From the NCBI RefSeq assembly GCF_024055895.1, contig NZ_JAMXLE010000001.1, positions 744,001-808,000 on the forward strand: a stretch of DNA of 64,000 nt, written 5' to 3'. The notes beneath the pieces are model-generated. The model saw nothing but the letters and a program-made list of their open reading frames with translations. It did not search any database and had not been told where the DNA came from. A program made the position numbers and the translations under genes. Source of the DNA: Rhizobium sp. L1K21 (lineage in GTDB: Bacteria > Pseudomonadota > Alphaproteobacteria > Rhizobiales > Rhizobiaceae). Below, one piece after another: positions 1 to 9,255 of this stretch (its first letter is position 1; each line of letters opens with the position of its first letter).

Positions 1-28
1 AAGCGTCATGGCCACCTCGCATCGTTAT

Positions 29-38
29 TTGTGTACGA
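29..38. promoter_or_regulatory. Putative GntR operator, upstream copy
   Basis: TTGTGTACGA is a degenerate copy of the TTGTRTACAA-type palindrome bound by many FCD-family GntR regulators. It lies 118 bp before the first gene and recurs at 112-121 and 3243-3252, flanking the operon that encodes a GntR protein. Assignment to that protein is inference. Confidence 0.35.
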
Positions 39-111
39 CATGAATATTGAAGAGGAAATTTAGGGTCTCTACAAAGATAATTCTTGCATTTTTGAATGCT
101 CTCGTAAACAG

Positions 112-121
112 TTGTGTACAA
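112..121. promoter_or_regulatory. Putative GntR operator
   Basis: TTGTGTACAA is a near-perfect inverted repeat located 25 bp before the start codon of the first gene, where a bound repressor would block transcription or early elongation. The same core occurs at 29-38 and 3243-3252. The likely ligand is the GntR protein encoded at 2508-3224. Confidence 0.45.
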
Positions 122-146
122 ATATATCCGTTGGAGGTTTTTTGAA

Positions 147-1331
147 ATGCCTGGTGCCGATCTCCCTTTCAGCTCTGCCGAATATCAGCGACGCCTTGAA
201 CTTGTGCGCGCGGATATGTCCAGACGGGGCATTGATGTTCTGTTTATCGAAGATCCCTCCAATATGGCCTGGCTTACAGGTTATGACGGCTGGTCTTTCT
301 ATGTTCACCAGGGCGTCATTGTTTTTCATGACGAAGACCCGATCTGGTGGGGCAGGCGGCAGGATGCCAATGGCGCCAAGCGCACCGTGTGGATGGATGA
401 CAGCCGGGTTGAATTCTACGTGGACAACTACGTGCAATCGACCGAGCGTCACCCGATGCAGGTGCTCGCCTCCATTCTTTCCGGAAAGGGCTACGCGTCC
501 AAGAAGATCGGCGTGGAACTCGAAAACTACTATTTTTCCGCCAAGGCCTATCTGACGCTGACCGAAACCCTGCCGAATGCGAAGTTCATTGATGCGACGG
601 GTCTGGTGAACTGGCAGCGTGCCGTGAAGTCGGATGAGGAAATCGTCTTCATGCGCAAGGCGGCGCGGATTTCGGAAAAGATCATTGACGGCGTGTTCGA
701 ACGCTCCAAGCCGGGGGTCAGGAAAGCCGATCTGGTCGCGGAAATCTATGGCGACGCCATTCGCGGTCTTGACGATGCGTGGGGGGATTATCCCGCCATC
801 GTGCCGCTTTTGCCGAGTGGGGCGGATGCCTCTGCGCCGCACCTGACGTGGGATGCGCGTTTCATGGAAGAGGGCGAGGCGACCTTCTTTGAAATCTCCG
901 GCTGCTTCCGCCGTTACCATGCGCCTTTCTGCCGGACTGTCTTTCTCGGCAAGCCGCCGCAGTTTCTTCTAGATGCGGAAAAGGCGCTGGTTGAAGGGCT
1001 TGAGGCGGGGCTGGAAGCGGCAAAGGCCGGCAATATGGCCGGCGATATCTATCGTGCGCTGGCCAAGCCGCTGGAGGCCGCAGGCATTGAACGCGGCGCG
1101 CGAGCGGGCTACCCGATCGGTATTTCCTATCCGCCGGATTGGGGCGAGCGCACCATCTCCATCCGCGACGAGGATACGACCCTGCTGAAGCCGGGCATGA
1201 CTTTCCACTTCATGCCGGGTCTGTGGATGGACGGCTGGGGACTGGAAATCACCGAAAGCATCCTCATCAAGGAAAGCGGTCCGGCTGAGTGTTTCTGCAA
1301 CCGTCCGCGTGCGCTCTATGTGAAGGATTGA
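147..1331 (+). CDS. doeA: Ectoine hydrolase-like M24 family enzyme
   Basis: Member of the creatinase/aminopeptidase P-like (M24, pita-bread) family, 394 residues, the usual length for ectoine hydrolase DoeA/EutD. It shares long stretches with my recollection of Halomonas DoeA: YDGWSFYVHQ at 46-55, FSAKAY at 130-135, APHLTW at 230-235 and a GYPIGISYPPDWGERT block near residue 330. DoeA opens the ectoine ring to N-acetyl-diaminobutyrate in the cytoplasm. The ATG at 147 is chosen because GGAGG at 133-137 precedes it; an upstream in-frame GTG at 114 has no ribosome site and falls inside an operator. The next gene starts 4 bp after the stop. The usual partner DoeB (aspartoacylase family) is absent and an M20 enzyme sits there instead, so the substrate could be a related compound. 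Confidence 0.8.
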   Translation: MPGADLPFSSAEYQRRLELVRADMSRRGIDVLFIEDPSNMAWLTGYDGWSFYVHQGVIVFHDEDPIWWGRRQDANGAKRTVWMDDSRVEFYVDNYVQSTERHPMQVLASILSGKGYASKKIGVELENYYFSAKAYLTLTETLPNAKFIDATGLVNWQRAVKSDEEIVFMRKAARISEKIIDGVFERSKPGVRKADLVAEIYGDAIRGLDDAWGDYPAIVPLLPSGADASAPHLTWDARFMEEGEATFFEISGCFRRYHAPFCRTVFLGKPPQFLLDAEKALVEGLEAGLEAAKAGNMAGDIYRALAKPLEAAGIERGARAGYPIGISYPPDWGERTISIRDEDTTLLKPGMTFHFMPGLWMDGWGLEITESILIKESGPAECFCNRPRALYVKD

Positions 1332-1335
1332 GCCG

Positions 1336-2511
1336 GTGTCGAACACGCTGTTTGATGAAACCGTCGCAATCCTGGAACGGTTGATTGCTTTCCCGACTGT
1401 TTCGTCGGACGGCAATCTGGCCTTGATCACCTATGCGGCCAAGGTTTTGAGTGACCTTGGCGCACGGCTGACCATTTCCAACGACATATCGGGGCAAAAG
1501 GCCAATCTTTTTGCCTCCATCGGGCCGGATGTGCCGGGCGGCATTGTGCTTTCCGGTCATACGGATGTCGTGCCTGTCGATCCGAGCGAGTGGACCAGTG
1601 ATCCTTTTGAATTGCGGGAGGCGGACGGGCTTTATTACGGTCGTGGCACCTGCGACATGAAAGGTTTTATCGCCGCAGTGCTGGCCATCCTGCCGGACTA
1701 TGCAAAGCTTGATCTTGCGCGCCCCGTGCATATCGCACTCACCTATGATGAAGAGGTGGGATGCCTGGGTGCGCGCCAGCTGGCCGACGAATTGCGTCAG
1801 GGCGATGTGAAGCCGTCTGTCTGCATTATCGGCGAACCGACCATGATGCGGGTTATTGAAGGGCACAAGGGTTGCTATGAATATACGACCTGTTTTCACG
1901 GCACGGACGGTCACGGTTCCGAACCCGACAAGGGTGTGAACGCCATCCATTATGCCGCCAAGTTTATGAACCGGCTTCTGGTTCTGGGCGAGGAACTGAA
2001 GAAGGCGCCGCATGCTGCGGGCAACCGTTTTTCGCCGCCATGGACCACGGTTCAGGTGGGGCGGATCGAAGGCGGCTCGGCGCGCAATGTGATTGCACGG
2101 CGCTGCGAAGTGGAATGGGAAATGCGGCCCGTTCGACCTGAGGATGGCGATTGGGTGAAGGCGGAGCTGGAGCAGTTTTGCCGCGAAGAGCTTCTGCCGG
2201 GCATGCAGGCGGTTTTCGAAGAGGCTGATATCACCACGGAAATCATCGGCGAGGTCGAAGGGCTGCAGGTGGCAGATCGCAATGAGGCGCGCGATATCGT
2301 GACGGCTTTGACCGGTGACAGGCTGTGCGATGTCGTGGCCTTCGGCACAGAAGCAGGTTTGTTTCAATCGCTTGGCATGTCGGTCGTGGTTTGCGGGCCG
2401 GGGTCGATTTCGCAGGCGCATCAGCCCGATGAATTCATTTCGGGCGAACAGTTGCAGGCCTGTCTTAATATGCTAGAGGGTTTGAAATCCTATCTGGTAA
2501 AGGCGGCATGA
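1336..2511 (+). CDS. argE: M20 family deacylase, ArgE/acetylornithine deacetylase-like
   Basis: A 391-residue zinc-dependent M20 amidohydrolase of the ArgE/DapE/CPG2 type. The metal-site motifs are visible: GHTDVVP at 74-80 with His75, the GTCDMKG block with Asp107, the Glu pair of TYDEEVG at 138-140, and GEPT further on. ArgE removes acetyl from N-acetylornithine; in this operon it may instead deacetylate the product of the preceding ectoine-hydrolase-like enzyme, which is inference. It starts with GTG at 1336, 4 bp after the previous stop, and its stop overlaps the start of the regulator gene (ATGA), so the three are co-translated. Housekeeping arginine synthesis is the alternative, but the catabolic context argues against it. 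Confidence 0.8.
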   Translation: MSNTLFDETVAILERLIAFPTVSSDGNLALITYAAKVLSDLGARLTISNDISGQKANLFASIGPDVPGGIVLSGHTDVVPVDPSEWTSDPFELREADGLYYGRGTCDMKGFIAAVLAILPDYAKLDLARPVHIALTYDEEVGCLGARQLADELRQGDVKPSVCIIGEPTMMRVIEGHKGCYEYTTCFHGTDGHGSEPDKGVNAIHYAAKFMNRLLVLGEELKKAPHAAGNRFSPPWTTVQVGRIEGGSARNVIARRCEVEWEMRPVRPEDGDWVKAELEQFCREELLPGMQAVFEEADITTEIIGEVEGLQVADRNEARDIVTALTGDRLCDVVAFGTEAGLFQSLGMSVVVCGPGSISQAHQPDEFISGEQLQACLNMLEGLKSYLVKAA

Positions 2512-3224
2512 CTGTTGAGGAAAAAGACGGCGCCATCGTTGGGCTGATTGCCACACTGGAACATGCCAGCAATGCGCAGGCGCGCTTCGAGATCATGTAT
2601 TCCACCTTGCGGGACCGCATTTCCATGCTGGTCTATCATCCCGGCATGCGCTTGAGCGAGGAGGCGCTGGCGGCGGAATTCGGTGTCAGCCGTTCGCCCT
2701 TGCGCAAGGCGCTCAAGATTTTGGAAGCTGATGGGCTGTTGCGGTCCGCGCATGGCGTGGGCACCATCGTGACGGATGTCGATATCGACAAACTGGGCCA
2801 GGTCTATCAGTTGCGGATGGAGCTGAATGAGCTGGTGGGCAAGCTTATGCCGCGCACCCCAGACCGGGATGTGCAGAGCCTGTTCGAGACCATGCGGCGA
2901 CGTGCTGAAGACCTACAGCGGGAGCCCAGTCTTGACGGCTTCGCGCGGCTCAATATCGACTTCTTTCATGCGTTTCAGTCTCTCACCGAAAATGAGCCAC
3001 TGAAAGAAGTGTCCGAGAAGCTGTTCTATCAGACCTGCCGTATCTGGCTGACCCTTGTTCCGGCCGATAATCTCGCGAATGAGGTTGCTGTGTTCTGCAG
3101 TGAGGTGATCGGCATCGTCAATGCCGTGCGGATCGGTGATATAAAGGCGGCGGCACTTCTGCGCCGCGCGCACCTTTCCATGGGTTATACCCGCCTGCAG
3201 GATTATGCCCGAACGGGCGTCTGA
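2508..3224 (+). CDS. GntR family transcriptional regulator (FCD type)
   Basis: A 238-residue regulator. The N-terminal third carries a winged helix of GntR type: RLSEEALAAEFGVSRSPLRKA is the recognition region at about residues 47-67, followed by the LEADGLLRSAHGVGT wing. The C-terminal part is all-helical and resembles the FCD ligand-binding domain. The ATG overlaps the stop of the M20 gene by 4 bp, so it is the third gene of the operon and probably its local regulator. Three TTGTRTACAA-like palindromes flank the operon (29-38, 112-121, 3243-3252), as expected for autoregulation plus control of the downstream gene. The effector is unknown; an ectoine-like or N-acyl amino acid is plausible. 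Confidence 0.85.
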   Translation: MTVEEKDGAIVGLIATLEHASNAQARFEIMYSTLRDRISMLVYHPGMRLSEEALAAEFGVSRSPLRKALKILEADGLLRSAHGVGTIVTDVDIDKLGQVYQLRMELNELVGKLMPRTPDRDVQSLFETMRRRAEDLQREPSLDGFARLNIDFFHAFQSLTENEPLKEVSEKLFYQTCRIWLTLVPADNLANEVAVFCSEVIGIVNAVRIGDIKAAALLRRAHLSMGYTRLQDYARTGV

Positions 3225-3242
3225 GGTTTGTTCCGGCAAAAA

Positions 3243-3252
3243 TTGTATACAT
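3243..3252. promoter_or_regulatory. Putative GntR operator before purU
   Basis: TTGTATACAT, one base from a perfect palindrome, just upstream of a TTGACT hexamer at 3258-3263 that could serve as a -35 element. It matches the core of the sites at 29-38 and 112-121, so purU may belong to the same regulon. Confidence 0.45.
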
Positions 3253-3400
3253 TTTGCTTGACTGTCACGCCAAGTCAGGGTCATTTCGCGAGCGGAAAAA
3301 CCAAGGTCGTTTTTGAGGAGGCGACTTTTCTGGTCTTGACTAGATTAGCGAGATCGCAAACGGGGCAGCGCCTCGGGAAACATTGGGAGCGAGCAGAAGA

Positions 3401-4285
3401 ATGAAAAGTTATGTTTTGACCGTTAAATGCAAGTCCACCCGCGGCATTGTTGCTGCGATTTCGGGCTATCTTGCAGATAACGAATGCAACATTGTCGATA
3501 GCTCCCAGTTCGATGACCTGGATACCGGTATGTTCTTTACACGCGTTTCCTTCATCTCCGAGGGCGGTGTTTCGCTTGATGATCTATCGGCTGGCTTTGA
3601 GCCGATCGCCGAGAAATTCGGGATGGAGCAGCAGTTTTACGACAGCGCCGACCGGATGAAGGTTCTCCTGATGGTCTCCAATTTCGGCCACTGCCTGAAC
3701 GATCTGCTCTATCGCTGGAAGATCGGGGCGCTGCCGATCGATATTGTGGGCGTCGTTTCCAACCACATGACCTATCAGAAGATTGTCGTGAACCACGATC
3801 TACCCTTCCACCACATCAAGGTGACGAAGGAAAACAAGCCGCAGGCCGAAGCGCAGCTGATGCAGATTGTGGAAGATTCCGGTGCCGAGCTGGTGGTTCT
3901 CGCCCGCTATATGCAGATCCTTTCGGATGCGCTTTGCAAGAAGATGTCAGGCCGGATCATCAACATTCACCACTCGTTCCTGCCCTCCTTCAAGGGCGCA
4001 AACCCTTATAAGCAGGCTTATGAGCGCGGTGTAAAGCTGATTGGCGCCACTGCGCATTATGTGACGGCTGATCTCGACGAAGGTCCGATCATTGAGCAGG
4101 ACGTTGCCCGCATCACGCACGCGCAGTCGGCAGACGATTACGTATCGATTGGCCGTGATGTGGAAAGCCAGGTTCTGGCGCGCGCCATCCATGCGCATAT
4201 CCATCACTCGACCTTCATCAACGGCAATCGCACGGTGGTGTTCCCGCCGAGCCCGGGCTCCTATAAGTCCGAGCGTATGGGCTGA
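3401..4285 (+). CDS. purU: Formyltetrahydrofolate deformylase
   Basis: PurU hydrolyses 10-formyltetrahydrofolate to formate and tetrahydrofolate. The 294-residue protein has an N-terminal ACT regulatory domain (about 1-85) and a C-terminal formyltransferase-like domain (about 87-290). That domain keeps the active-site signature NIHHSFLPSFKG at 188-199 and the DLDEGPI segment with Asp226. The ATG at 3401 gives the normal family length; an in-frame TTG at 3383 would add six residues. Catabolic copies of purU often sit with demethylation or N-formyl pathways, releasing free folate, so a role in the neighbouring degradation block is likely. The upstream GntR-type operator supports shared control. 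A 12-bp hairpin follows the stop. Confidence 0.93.
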   Translation: MKSYVLTVKCKSTRGIVAAISGYLADNECNIVDSSQFDDLDTGMFFTRVSFISEGGVSLDDLSAGFEPIAEKFGMEQQFYDSADRMKVLLMVSNFGHCLNDLLYRWKIGALPIDIVGVVSNHMTYQKIVVNHDLPFHHIKVTKENKPQAEAQLMQIVEDSGAELVVLARYMQILSDALCKKMSGRIINIHHSFLPSFKGANPYKQAYERGVKLIGATAHYVTADLDEGPIIEQDVARITHAQSADDYVSIGRDVESQVLARAIHAHIHHSTFINGNRTVVFPPSPGSYKSERMG

Positions 4286-4291
4286 TTTGAG

Positions 4292-4319
4292 TTGGGCTCG
4301 ATCTCTGGATCGGGCCCAA
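4292..4319 (+). terminator. Hairpin after purU
   Basis: Twelve-base arms TTGGGCTCGATC and GATCGGGCCCAA (one G-T wobble) enclose a 4-base loop 6 bp after the purU stop. There is no T-tract, so it may be a 3' stabilising hairpin or a weak terminator. Confidence 0.5.
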
Positions 4320-4335
4320 TCCACTAAGGCTGGTA

Positions 4336-4743
4336 TTAGTTGCCTGCTGTACGCTTGTAGTCGTCGTTGGCACTGCGCAATTCCTGCGGCGTGACAACAC
4401 CGTCGATGTTTTTGTCGATTTTCTTGAATGCGTAATTGTAGAGGCCCATGAGCCGAATGGTCAGGGCCTTGGTTTCACCGTCTTCTGCCATCTTGTCGAC
4501 AAATGCCTTGAACTCCTCGGCGGTCAGCGTGATCGATTTATCGAGGTCTGCCGCCACGAATGCGGCAATCTCGCTTTTCGTGGCTTTGACGGGTGACTTT
4601 ATCTCTTCTGCGAAGGTGGCTGTAGCCGAGAGCGTTGCGAGCGATATCCAGAAGGCGTGATGAAGCAGGTTTGCGGGCATGTGACTGTTTGATTTCATGT
4701 TCTGGCTGCAAAATGCTGCCTGTCTGAATGCATTCTCGAGCAA
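4336..4743 (-). CDS. Secreted EF-hand domain protein
   Basis: A small calcium-binding-type protein, 135 residues if it starts at the TTG at 4743. That TTG is favoured because GGGAGGGG sits 7 bases before it, whereas the in-frame ATGs at 4698 and 4680 lack a ribosome site. The N-terminus contains a signal-peptide-like stretch ending ...SATATFA before EEIKSP, implying periplasmic export. Two EF-hand loops are visible, DLDKSITLTAEEF and DKNIDGVVTPQEL; the second fits the DxDxDG pattern with Asn in place of one Asp. It lies convergent to purU. No partner is apparent and the function is unknown. Confidence 0.65.
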   Translation of the reverse strand: MLENAFRQAAFCSQNMKSNSHMPANLLHHAFWISLATLSATATFAEEIKSPVKATKSEIAAFVAADLDKSITLTAEEFKAFVDKMAEDGETKALTIRLMGLYNYAFKKIDKNIDGVVTPQELRSANDDYKRTAGN

Positions 4744-4857
4744 CTTTGATCCCCTCCCGAATCGCCGCGTGATCGTTCGATTTGAGGGATTGATAGCAAA
4801 GAATTGCGGCGGGAGATTGATCCCGTCACAAAAGCAACATGAAAATTGCGGGTGGCC

Positions 4858-7800
4858 TTAGTCCCGCTTGCCGTAACCGCCGCCGGTCGGGGTGATGATG
4901 GTGATGGATTCCCCGGCTTTCAGCAATGTGTGGGCGCAGCCGTCCAAAATCTCGGATTTTCCGGTGTTGCGGCGGACGAGATTTTGACCGCATTCGCCCG
5001 GCTCGCCGCCGTTCAGGCCAAAAGGTCTGATCTTTCGGTGGCCGGAAAGGATCGAGCAATCCATTTCCGCGCGGAAGCGGATGGTGCGGCTGGTGCCGTC
5101 GCCCGCATGCCACTTGCCCTTGCCACCGGACCCTTTGCGGATATGAAAATCCTCCAGCACAACGGGATAGCGCAATTCCAGGATTTCCGGGTCGGTGAGG
5201 CGCGAATTGGTCATATGCGTGTGAACGGCATCGGCCCCGCTGAAACCGGGCCCTGCGGGTGCGCCGGAGCAGATGGTCTCGTAATATTGGTAGGTGTCGT
5301 TGCCAAAGGTGAGATTGTTCATCGTCCCTTGGGCTGACGAGAGTGCACCCAATGCACCGAAAAGGCAGTTTGTGACGGCCTGGCTGACCTCCACATTGCC
5401 GGCCACCACGGCAGCCGGATATTGTGGCGACAGCATCGTGCCGTCCGGTACAACGATTTCGATGGGGCGCAGGCAGCCTGCATTCATGGGGATTGCGCCA
5501 TCAACGATCATGCGGAAAACATAGAGAACGGCGGCGCGGGTCACCGGTTCTGGCGCATTGAAATTGTCGTTGCGCTGCGGTGATGTGCCGGTGAAATCCA
5601 CCTTTGCCGAACGGGCGTTGCGATCAACCGTGATCCTGACGTGGATTTTGCAGCCCTGATCCATTTCATAGCTGAATTCGCAGTCCTGCAGCTTGCTCAA
5701 GGCGCGGCGAACACTTTCTTCGGCATTGTCCTGAACATGCCCCATATAGGCGCTGACCACATCGAGGCCGAAGCCGGAAATGGCCTTTTTCATTTCGGTC
5801 ACGCCGCGGTTGTTGGCGGCAATCTGTGCTTTCAGGTCGGCGACGTTCTGGGTGACATTGCGGACCGGGTAACGTGCACCCGTCAACAGATCGCGCAGTT
5901 CGGTCTCGCGGAAGCGGCCTTTGTCGACAAGCTTGAAATTGTCGATATAAACGCCTTCTTCTTCGATGTTGCGCGCATCCGGTGACATGGAGCCGGGGGC
6001 AATGCCTCCGATATCGGCATGGTGTCCGCGTGAAGCGACCCAGAAGAGGATCTGGCTTTCGTCTTCAGCAAAAACGGGCGTGCAGACTGTGATATCGGGC
6101 AGGTGCGTGCCACCGTTATAAGGCGCGTTGATGGCGTAGACGTCGCCCGGCTTGATCTCGGCATTGTTGCGGATGATGGATTGCACCGAGCGATCCATGG
6201 AGCCGAGGTGCACGGGCATATGCGGTGCGTTCGCGACCAGATTTCCGTCCGTGTCGAAAACGGCGCAGGAAAAGTCCAGACGCTCCTTGATGTTGACCGA
6301 ATAGGCAGTGTTTTGCAGCGTCAGCCCCATCTGTTCGGCAATTGACATGAAGAGATTGTTGAAAATCTCCAGCATCACCGGGTCGGCCTTTGTGCCTGCC
6401 GCATGGTGGGCGGGCAGTGCGACGACACGTTCGAGAACGATATTGTCTGCGGCTGTCAATTTGGCCTGCCAGCCGGGTTCGATCACCAGCGTCTGGTTGG
6501 CTTCGATCAGCAGTGCCGGACCGTTCATGATGTTGCCAGGGTTTAAGTCTTCGCGTCGATAGACAGGTGCATCCTGCCATGTGCCTTGGGAAAAGAAGCG
6601 CCTACGTACTGATGCCGCAGCTTCGCTTGCTGCCTTCTCGGTTTCGTTTCTCGTACTGTCCTGACTGGCGCCGCCCACCGCTTCGACGGCAACCGCCTCC
6701 ACGACAAGTGTCTTGCTTTCATCGATGAAGCCGAAACGGGCAGCATGGGCAGCCTCAAACTCGGCCTTCATTTTGTCCGCTGAGGTGCCTGAAATGGCTT
6801 CGGCGTGATTGTCGGTTGCCGGCATCGTGCAGACGGCAATTTCCAGTGTCGTGTCGGTGCCAGCATAGCGAACGAGTGCGTTGACGTTGATCTCGACCCG
6901 TTCGGCGGTCAGCCCCTGGATTGCCAGCTCATCAACAACCTCGTTGCAGAGTGGGGTCGCTGCAGTGGCGATGGCGGCAATTGCCTCCTTCAGATCTTTC
7001 TCGATTGCGCCCTGTCGCAAGGCGCGGACGTCGGCGAGGCCCATTCCATAGGCGGACAAGAGGCCCGAGAAGGGGTGAATGAGTACTTTTTTCATGCCGA
7101 GCGCGTCGGCAACAAGGCAGGCATGCTGGCCGCTTGCACCACCAAAGGCGTTGAGTGCGTAGCGGGTGACATCATAACCGCGCGCGACCGAGATTTTCTT
7201 CACGGCTTCGGCCATATTGGCGACGGCAATCTTCAGGAAGCCTTCGGCCACCTCTTCGGCGCTGCGGCCGTCGCCGATCTTGGCGGCGAGATCGGTAAAG
7301 GCCAAGCGCACGGCCTCAACATCAAGCCGCTCGTTCTGATCGGGACCGAAAATGGCCGGGAAAAGATCCGGGTTCAGCTTGCCGGTCATGACGTTTGCAT
7401 CTGTGACGGTCAGCGGGCCGCCGCGGCGATAACATTTGGGGCCGGGATTGGCGCCGGCGGAATCGGGGCCAACTGTAAAGCGGGCGCCATCGAAGTGCAG
7501 AATGGAGCCGCCGCCGGCGGCGACCGTGTGGATCTGCATCATGGGTGCACGGATGCGCACACCCGCCACTTCCGTCTCAAAGGCGCGTTCATAGTCGCCG
7601 GCGTAATGGGCAACGTCGGTGGATGTGCCGCCCATATCGAAGCCGATGACATTCGGGAAACCGGCAGCAAGGCCGGTTTGTGCCAGGGCAACAACGCCGC
7701 CAGCGGGGCCTGACAGAATGGCATCCTTGCCTTGAAAGAGATTGGCGGCGGTAAGACCGCCCGAGGACATCATGAAGAGAAGGCGAATGCCGGTGCGCTC

Positions 7801-8496
7801 CAGGTCCAGTTCTTCGGCAACTTGAGCCACGTATCGGCTGAGAATGGGAGAGAGGTAAGCGTCCACCACGGTGGTATCGCCCCGCCCGACGAATTTCACG
7901 AGTGGCGAAATTTCGTGGCTGACGGAAATCTGAGAAAAGCCCATCTGGCGAGCCATATCGGCAACGCGGGTTTCGTGATCGGGATAGCGGTAGGCGTGCA
8001 TGAAGACGATGGAAATGGCATCATAACCCTCTGCCTTCAGTGCTTCGAGTGATTGCCGGACCTCTTGCTCATCAAGTGGCATTTCGACCGTTCCATCGGT
8101 CAGAACGCGTTCGTCCAGTTCGACCAACTTGTCGTAGAGCGCCTCGGGCTTTTGGATGTTGCGGGCGAAAATATCCGGGCGGGCCTGATAGCCAATGGCA
8201 AGTGCGTCGCGGAAGCCGCGTGTGGTGATGAGCGCGACGCGTGCGCCCTTTCGTTCAAGAAGTGCATTTGTGGCAACGGTGGTTCCCATGCGCACCTCGT
8301 TGACGAGGTCGGCGGGAACAGGTTGACCGTTTGCCAGTCCCAAAAGGCCGCGAATACCGGCAACGGCAGCATCGCGATAAGCTTCGGGATTTTCCGACAG
8401 CATCTTGCGGGCATGGAGATGTCCTTCAGGGTCGCGGCCGATAATGTCGGTGAATGTGCCGCCACGGTCGATCCAGAAGTCCCATTTCTTTTCCAT
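4858..8496 (-). CDS. Hydantoinase/5-oxoprolinase, fused HyuA-HyuB
   Basis: A 1212-residue protein that joins the two subunits of the ATP-dependent hydantoinase/oxoprolinase family. The HyuA-like half (about 1-690) starts with the phosphate-binding motif DRGGTFTD at 10-17 and repeats a [11 protein letters not shown] motif near residue 290. The HyuB-like half (about 700-1212) begins around [14 protein letters not shown]. Eukaryotic-type 5-oxoprolinase has this fused order and length. The enzyme uses ATP to open cyclic amides such as 5-oxoproline, hydantoin or N-methylhydantoin; the sequence alone does not fix the substrate. It is transcribed alone, divergently from the winged-helix regulator at 8613, and the shared intergenic region has a perfect 16-bp palindrome. 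Confidence 0.88.
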   Translation of the reverse strand: MEKKWDFWIDRGGTFTDIIGRDPEGHLHARKMLSENPEAYRDAAVAGIRGLLGLANGQPVPADLVNEVRMGTTVATNALLERKGARVALITTRGFRDALAIGYQARPDIFARNIQKPEALYDKLVELDERVLTDGTVEMPLDEQEVRQSLEALKAEGYDAISIVFMHAYRYPDHETRVADMARQMGFSQISVSHEISPLVKFVGRGDTTVVDAYLSPILSRYVAQVAEELDLERTGIRLLFMMSSGGLTAANLFQGKDAILSGPAGGVVALAQTGLAAGFPNVIGFDMGGTSTDVAHYAGDYERAFETEVAGVRIRAPMMQIHTVAAGGGSILHFDGARFTVGPDSAGANPGPKCYRRGGPLTVTDANVMTGKLNPDLFPAIFGPDQNERLDVEAVRLAFTDLAAKIGDGRSAEEVAEGFLKIAVANMAEAVKKISVARGYDVTRYALNAFGGASGQHACLVADALGMKKVLIHPFSGLLSAYGMGLADVRALRQGAIEKDLKEAIAAIATAATPLCNEVVDELAIQGLTAERVEINVNALVRYAGTDTTLEIAVCTMPATDNHAEAISGTSADKMKAEFEAAHAARFGFIDESKTLVVEAVAVEAVGGASQDSTRNETEKAASEAAASVRRRFFSQGTWQDAPVYRREDLNPGNIMNGPALLIEANQTLVIEPGWQAKLTAADNIVLERVVALPAHHAAGTKADPVMLEIFNNLFMSIAEQMGLTLQNTAYSVNIKERLDFSCAVFDTDGNLVANAPHMPVHLGSMDRSVQSIIRNNAEIKPGDVYAINAPYNGGTHLPDITVCTPVFAEDESQILFWVASRGHHADIGGIAPGSMSPDARNIEEEGVYIDNFKLVDKGRFRETELRDLLTGARYPVRNVTQNVADLKAQIAANNRGVTEMKKAISGFGLDVVSAYMGHVQDNAEESVRRALSKLQDCEFSYEMDQGCKIHVRITVDRNARSAKVDFTGTSPQRNDNFNAPEPVTRAAVLYVFRMIVDGAIPMNAGCLRPIEIVVPDGTMLSPQYPAAVVAGNVEVSQAVTNCLFGALGALSSAQGTMNNLTFGNDTYQYYETICSGAPAGPGFSGADAVHTHMTNSRLTDPEILELRYPVVLEDFHIRKGSGGKGKWHAGDGTSRTIRFRAEMDCSILSGHRKIRPFGLNGGEPGECGQNLVRRNTGKSEILDGCAHTLLKAGESITIITPTGGGYGKRD

Positions 8497-8526
8497 TGAG
8501 GTTTTCTCCGGTCGCTCGTTAAATAC

Positions 8527-8542
8527 AATTTATCGATAAATT
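8527..8542. promoter_or_regulatory. Perfect 16-bp palindrome, candidate MarR-type operator
   Basis: AATTTATCGATAAATT is an exact inverted repeat midway between the divergent hydantoinase and regulator genes. A TTGACA hexamer at 8544-8549 abuts it and may be a -35 element for the regulator gene. The AT-rich symmetric form suits MarR-family binding. Confidence 0.55.
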
Positions 8543-8612
8543 ATTGACAAAGTGTCGTCAAGTTGAGATCAGTGATGTCTGAAACGAATTCATGTTCGGG
8601 AGTAGCGCGGTG

Positions 8613-9146
8613 ATGGAAAGCGATGAAGGCGGCGATAAGGTTGCAATTGGGCCAATCGTGTCATCTGGACATCTTGCCAGCGGGTCGCTGCCTGCGCTTT
8701 CGGAGGTCGAATTTGGTCTGATCATGCTGGGTCACGCCTTCAATCGCTGGATGGTGCGCGGAATGGCGGCTGCGGGTGTTCCCGATCTTTCGCCGCTCGA
8801 TGTCCTTGTTCTTCATAACATCAACCACCGCGGCAAGGGTAAGACGCTGGCCGACATCTGTCTGGTTCTCAATATCGAGGACACGCATACAGTTGCCTAC
8901 TCGCTCAAGAAGCTGGAGCGTTTGAAGCTGATTCAAAGTGCGAAACGAGGCAAGGAGAAGCTGGTTGCGGTAACAGGCAAGGGGCAGAATGTCTGCGCGC
9001 GCTATGCGGCCATTCGCGAGGAGTTGCTGGTGAAGTCGGTTCTGGCGACAGAGGTTTCGCCGGAAGCGCTTTCGCAGATTGCCACGCGCATGCGGGCTCT
9101 TTCCGGGCATTATGATCAGGCCACGCGGGCAGCGGCATCGCTTTAG
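8613..9146 (+). CDS. Winged-helix (MarR-like) transcriptional regulator
   Basis: A protein of 177 residues. The core resembles MarR-family folds: a helix around FGLIMLGHAFNRWMVRG, then LSPLDVLVLHNI, and a winged helix with the recognition region EDTHTVAYSLKKLERLKLI followed by the wing KRGKEKLVAVTGKG. The ATG at 8613 is preferred because GGGAG at 8598-8602 precedes it at good spacing; an in-frame ATG at 8592 would add seven residues without a ribosome site. It diverges from the hydantoinase gene and probably controls it through the palindrome at 8527-8542. The inducing ligand is unknown. Confidence 0.8.
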   Translation: MESDEGGDKVAIGPIVSSGHLASGSLPALSEVEFGLIMLGHAFNRWMVRGMAAAGVPDLSPLDVLVLHNINHRGKGKTLADICLVLNIEDTHTVAYSLKKLERLKLIQSAKRGKEKLVAVTGKGQNVCARYAAIREELLVKSVLATEVSPEALSQIATRMRALSGHYDQATRAAASL

Positions 9147-9220
9147 CGCATTGTAAATACATGTGGAATTGCGTTCGAATGTCTGCACAAAATTTGTTCA
9201 TATGATTTTTCGTTTAAAAC

Positions 9221-9249
9221 TTGTGCAGTTTCCTCTTCTGCTATATAAG
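9221..9249 (+). promoter_or_regulatory. Candidate sigma-70 promoter of the nitrite channel operon
   Basis: TTGTGC at 9221-9226 and TATAAG at 9244-9249 are separated by 17 bp, with five of six bases matching the -10 consensus. Transcription would begin near 9256, directly before the first hairpin of the leader, leaving a 5' leader of about 227 bases. Confidence 0.5.
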
Positions 9250-9255
9250 CTCTTC

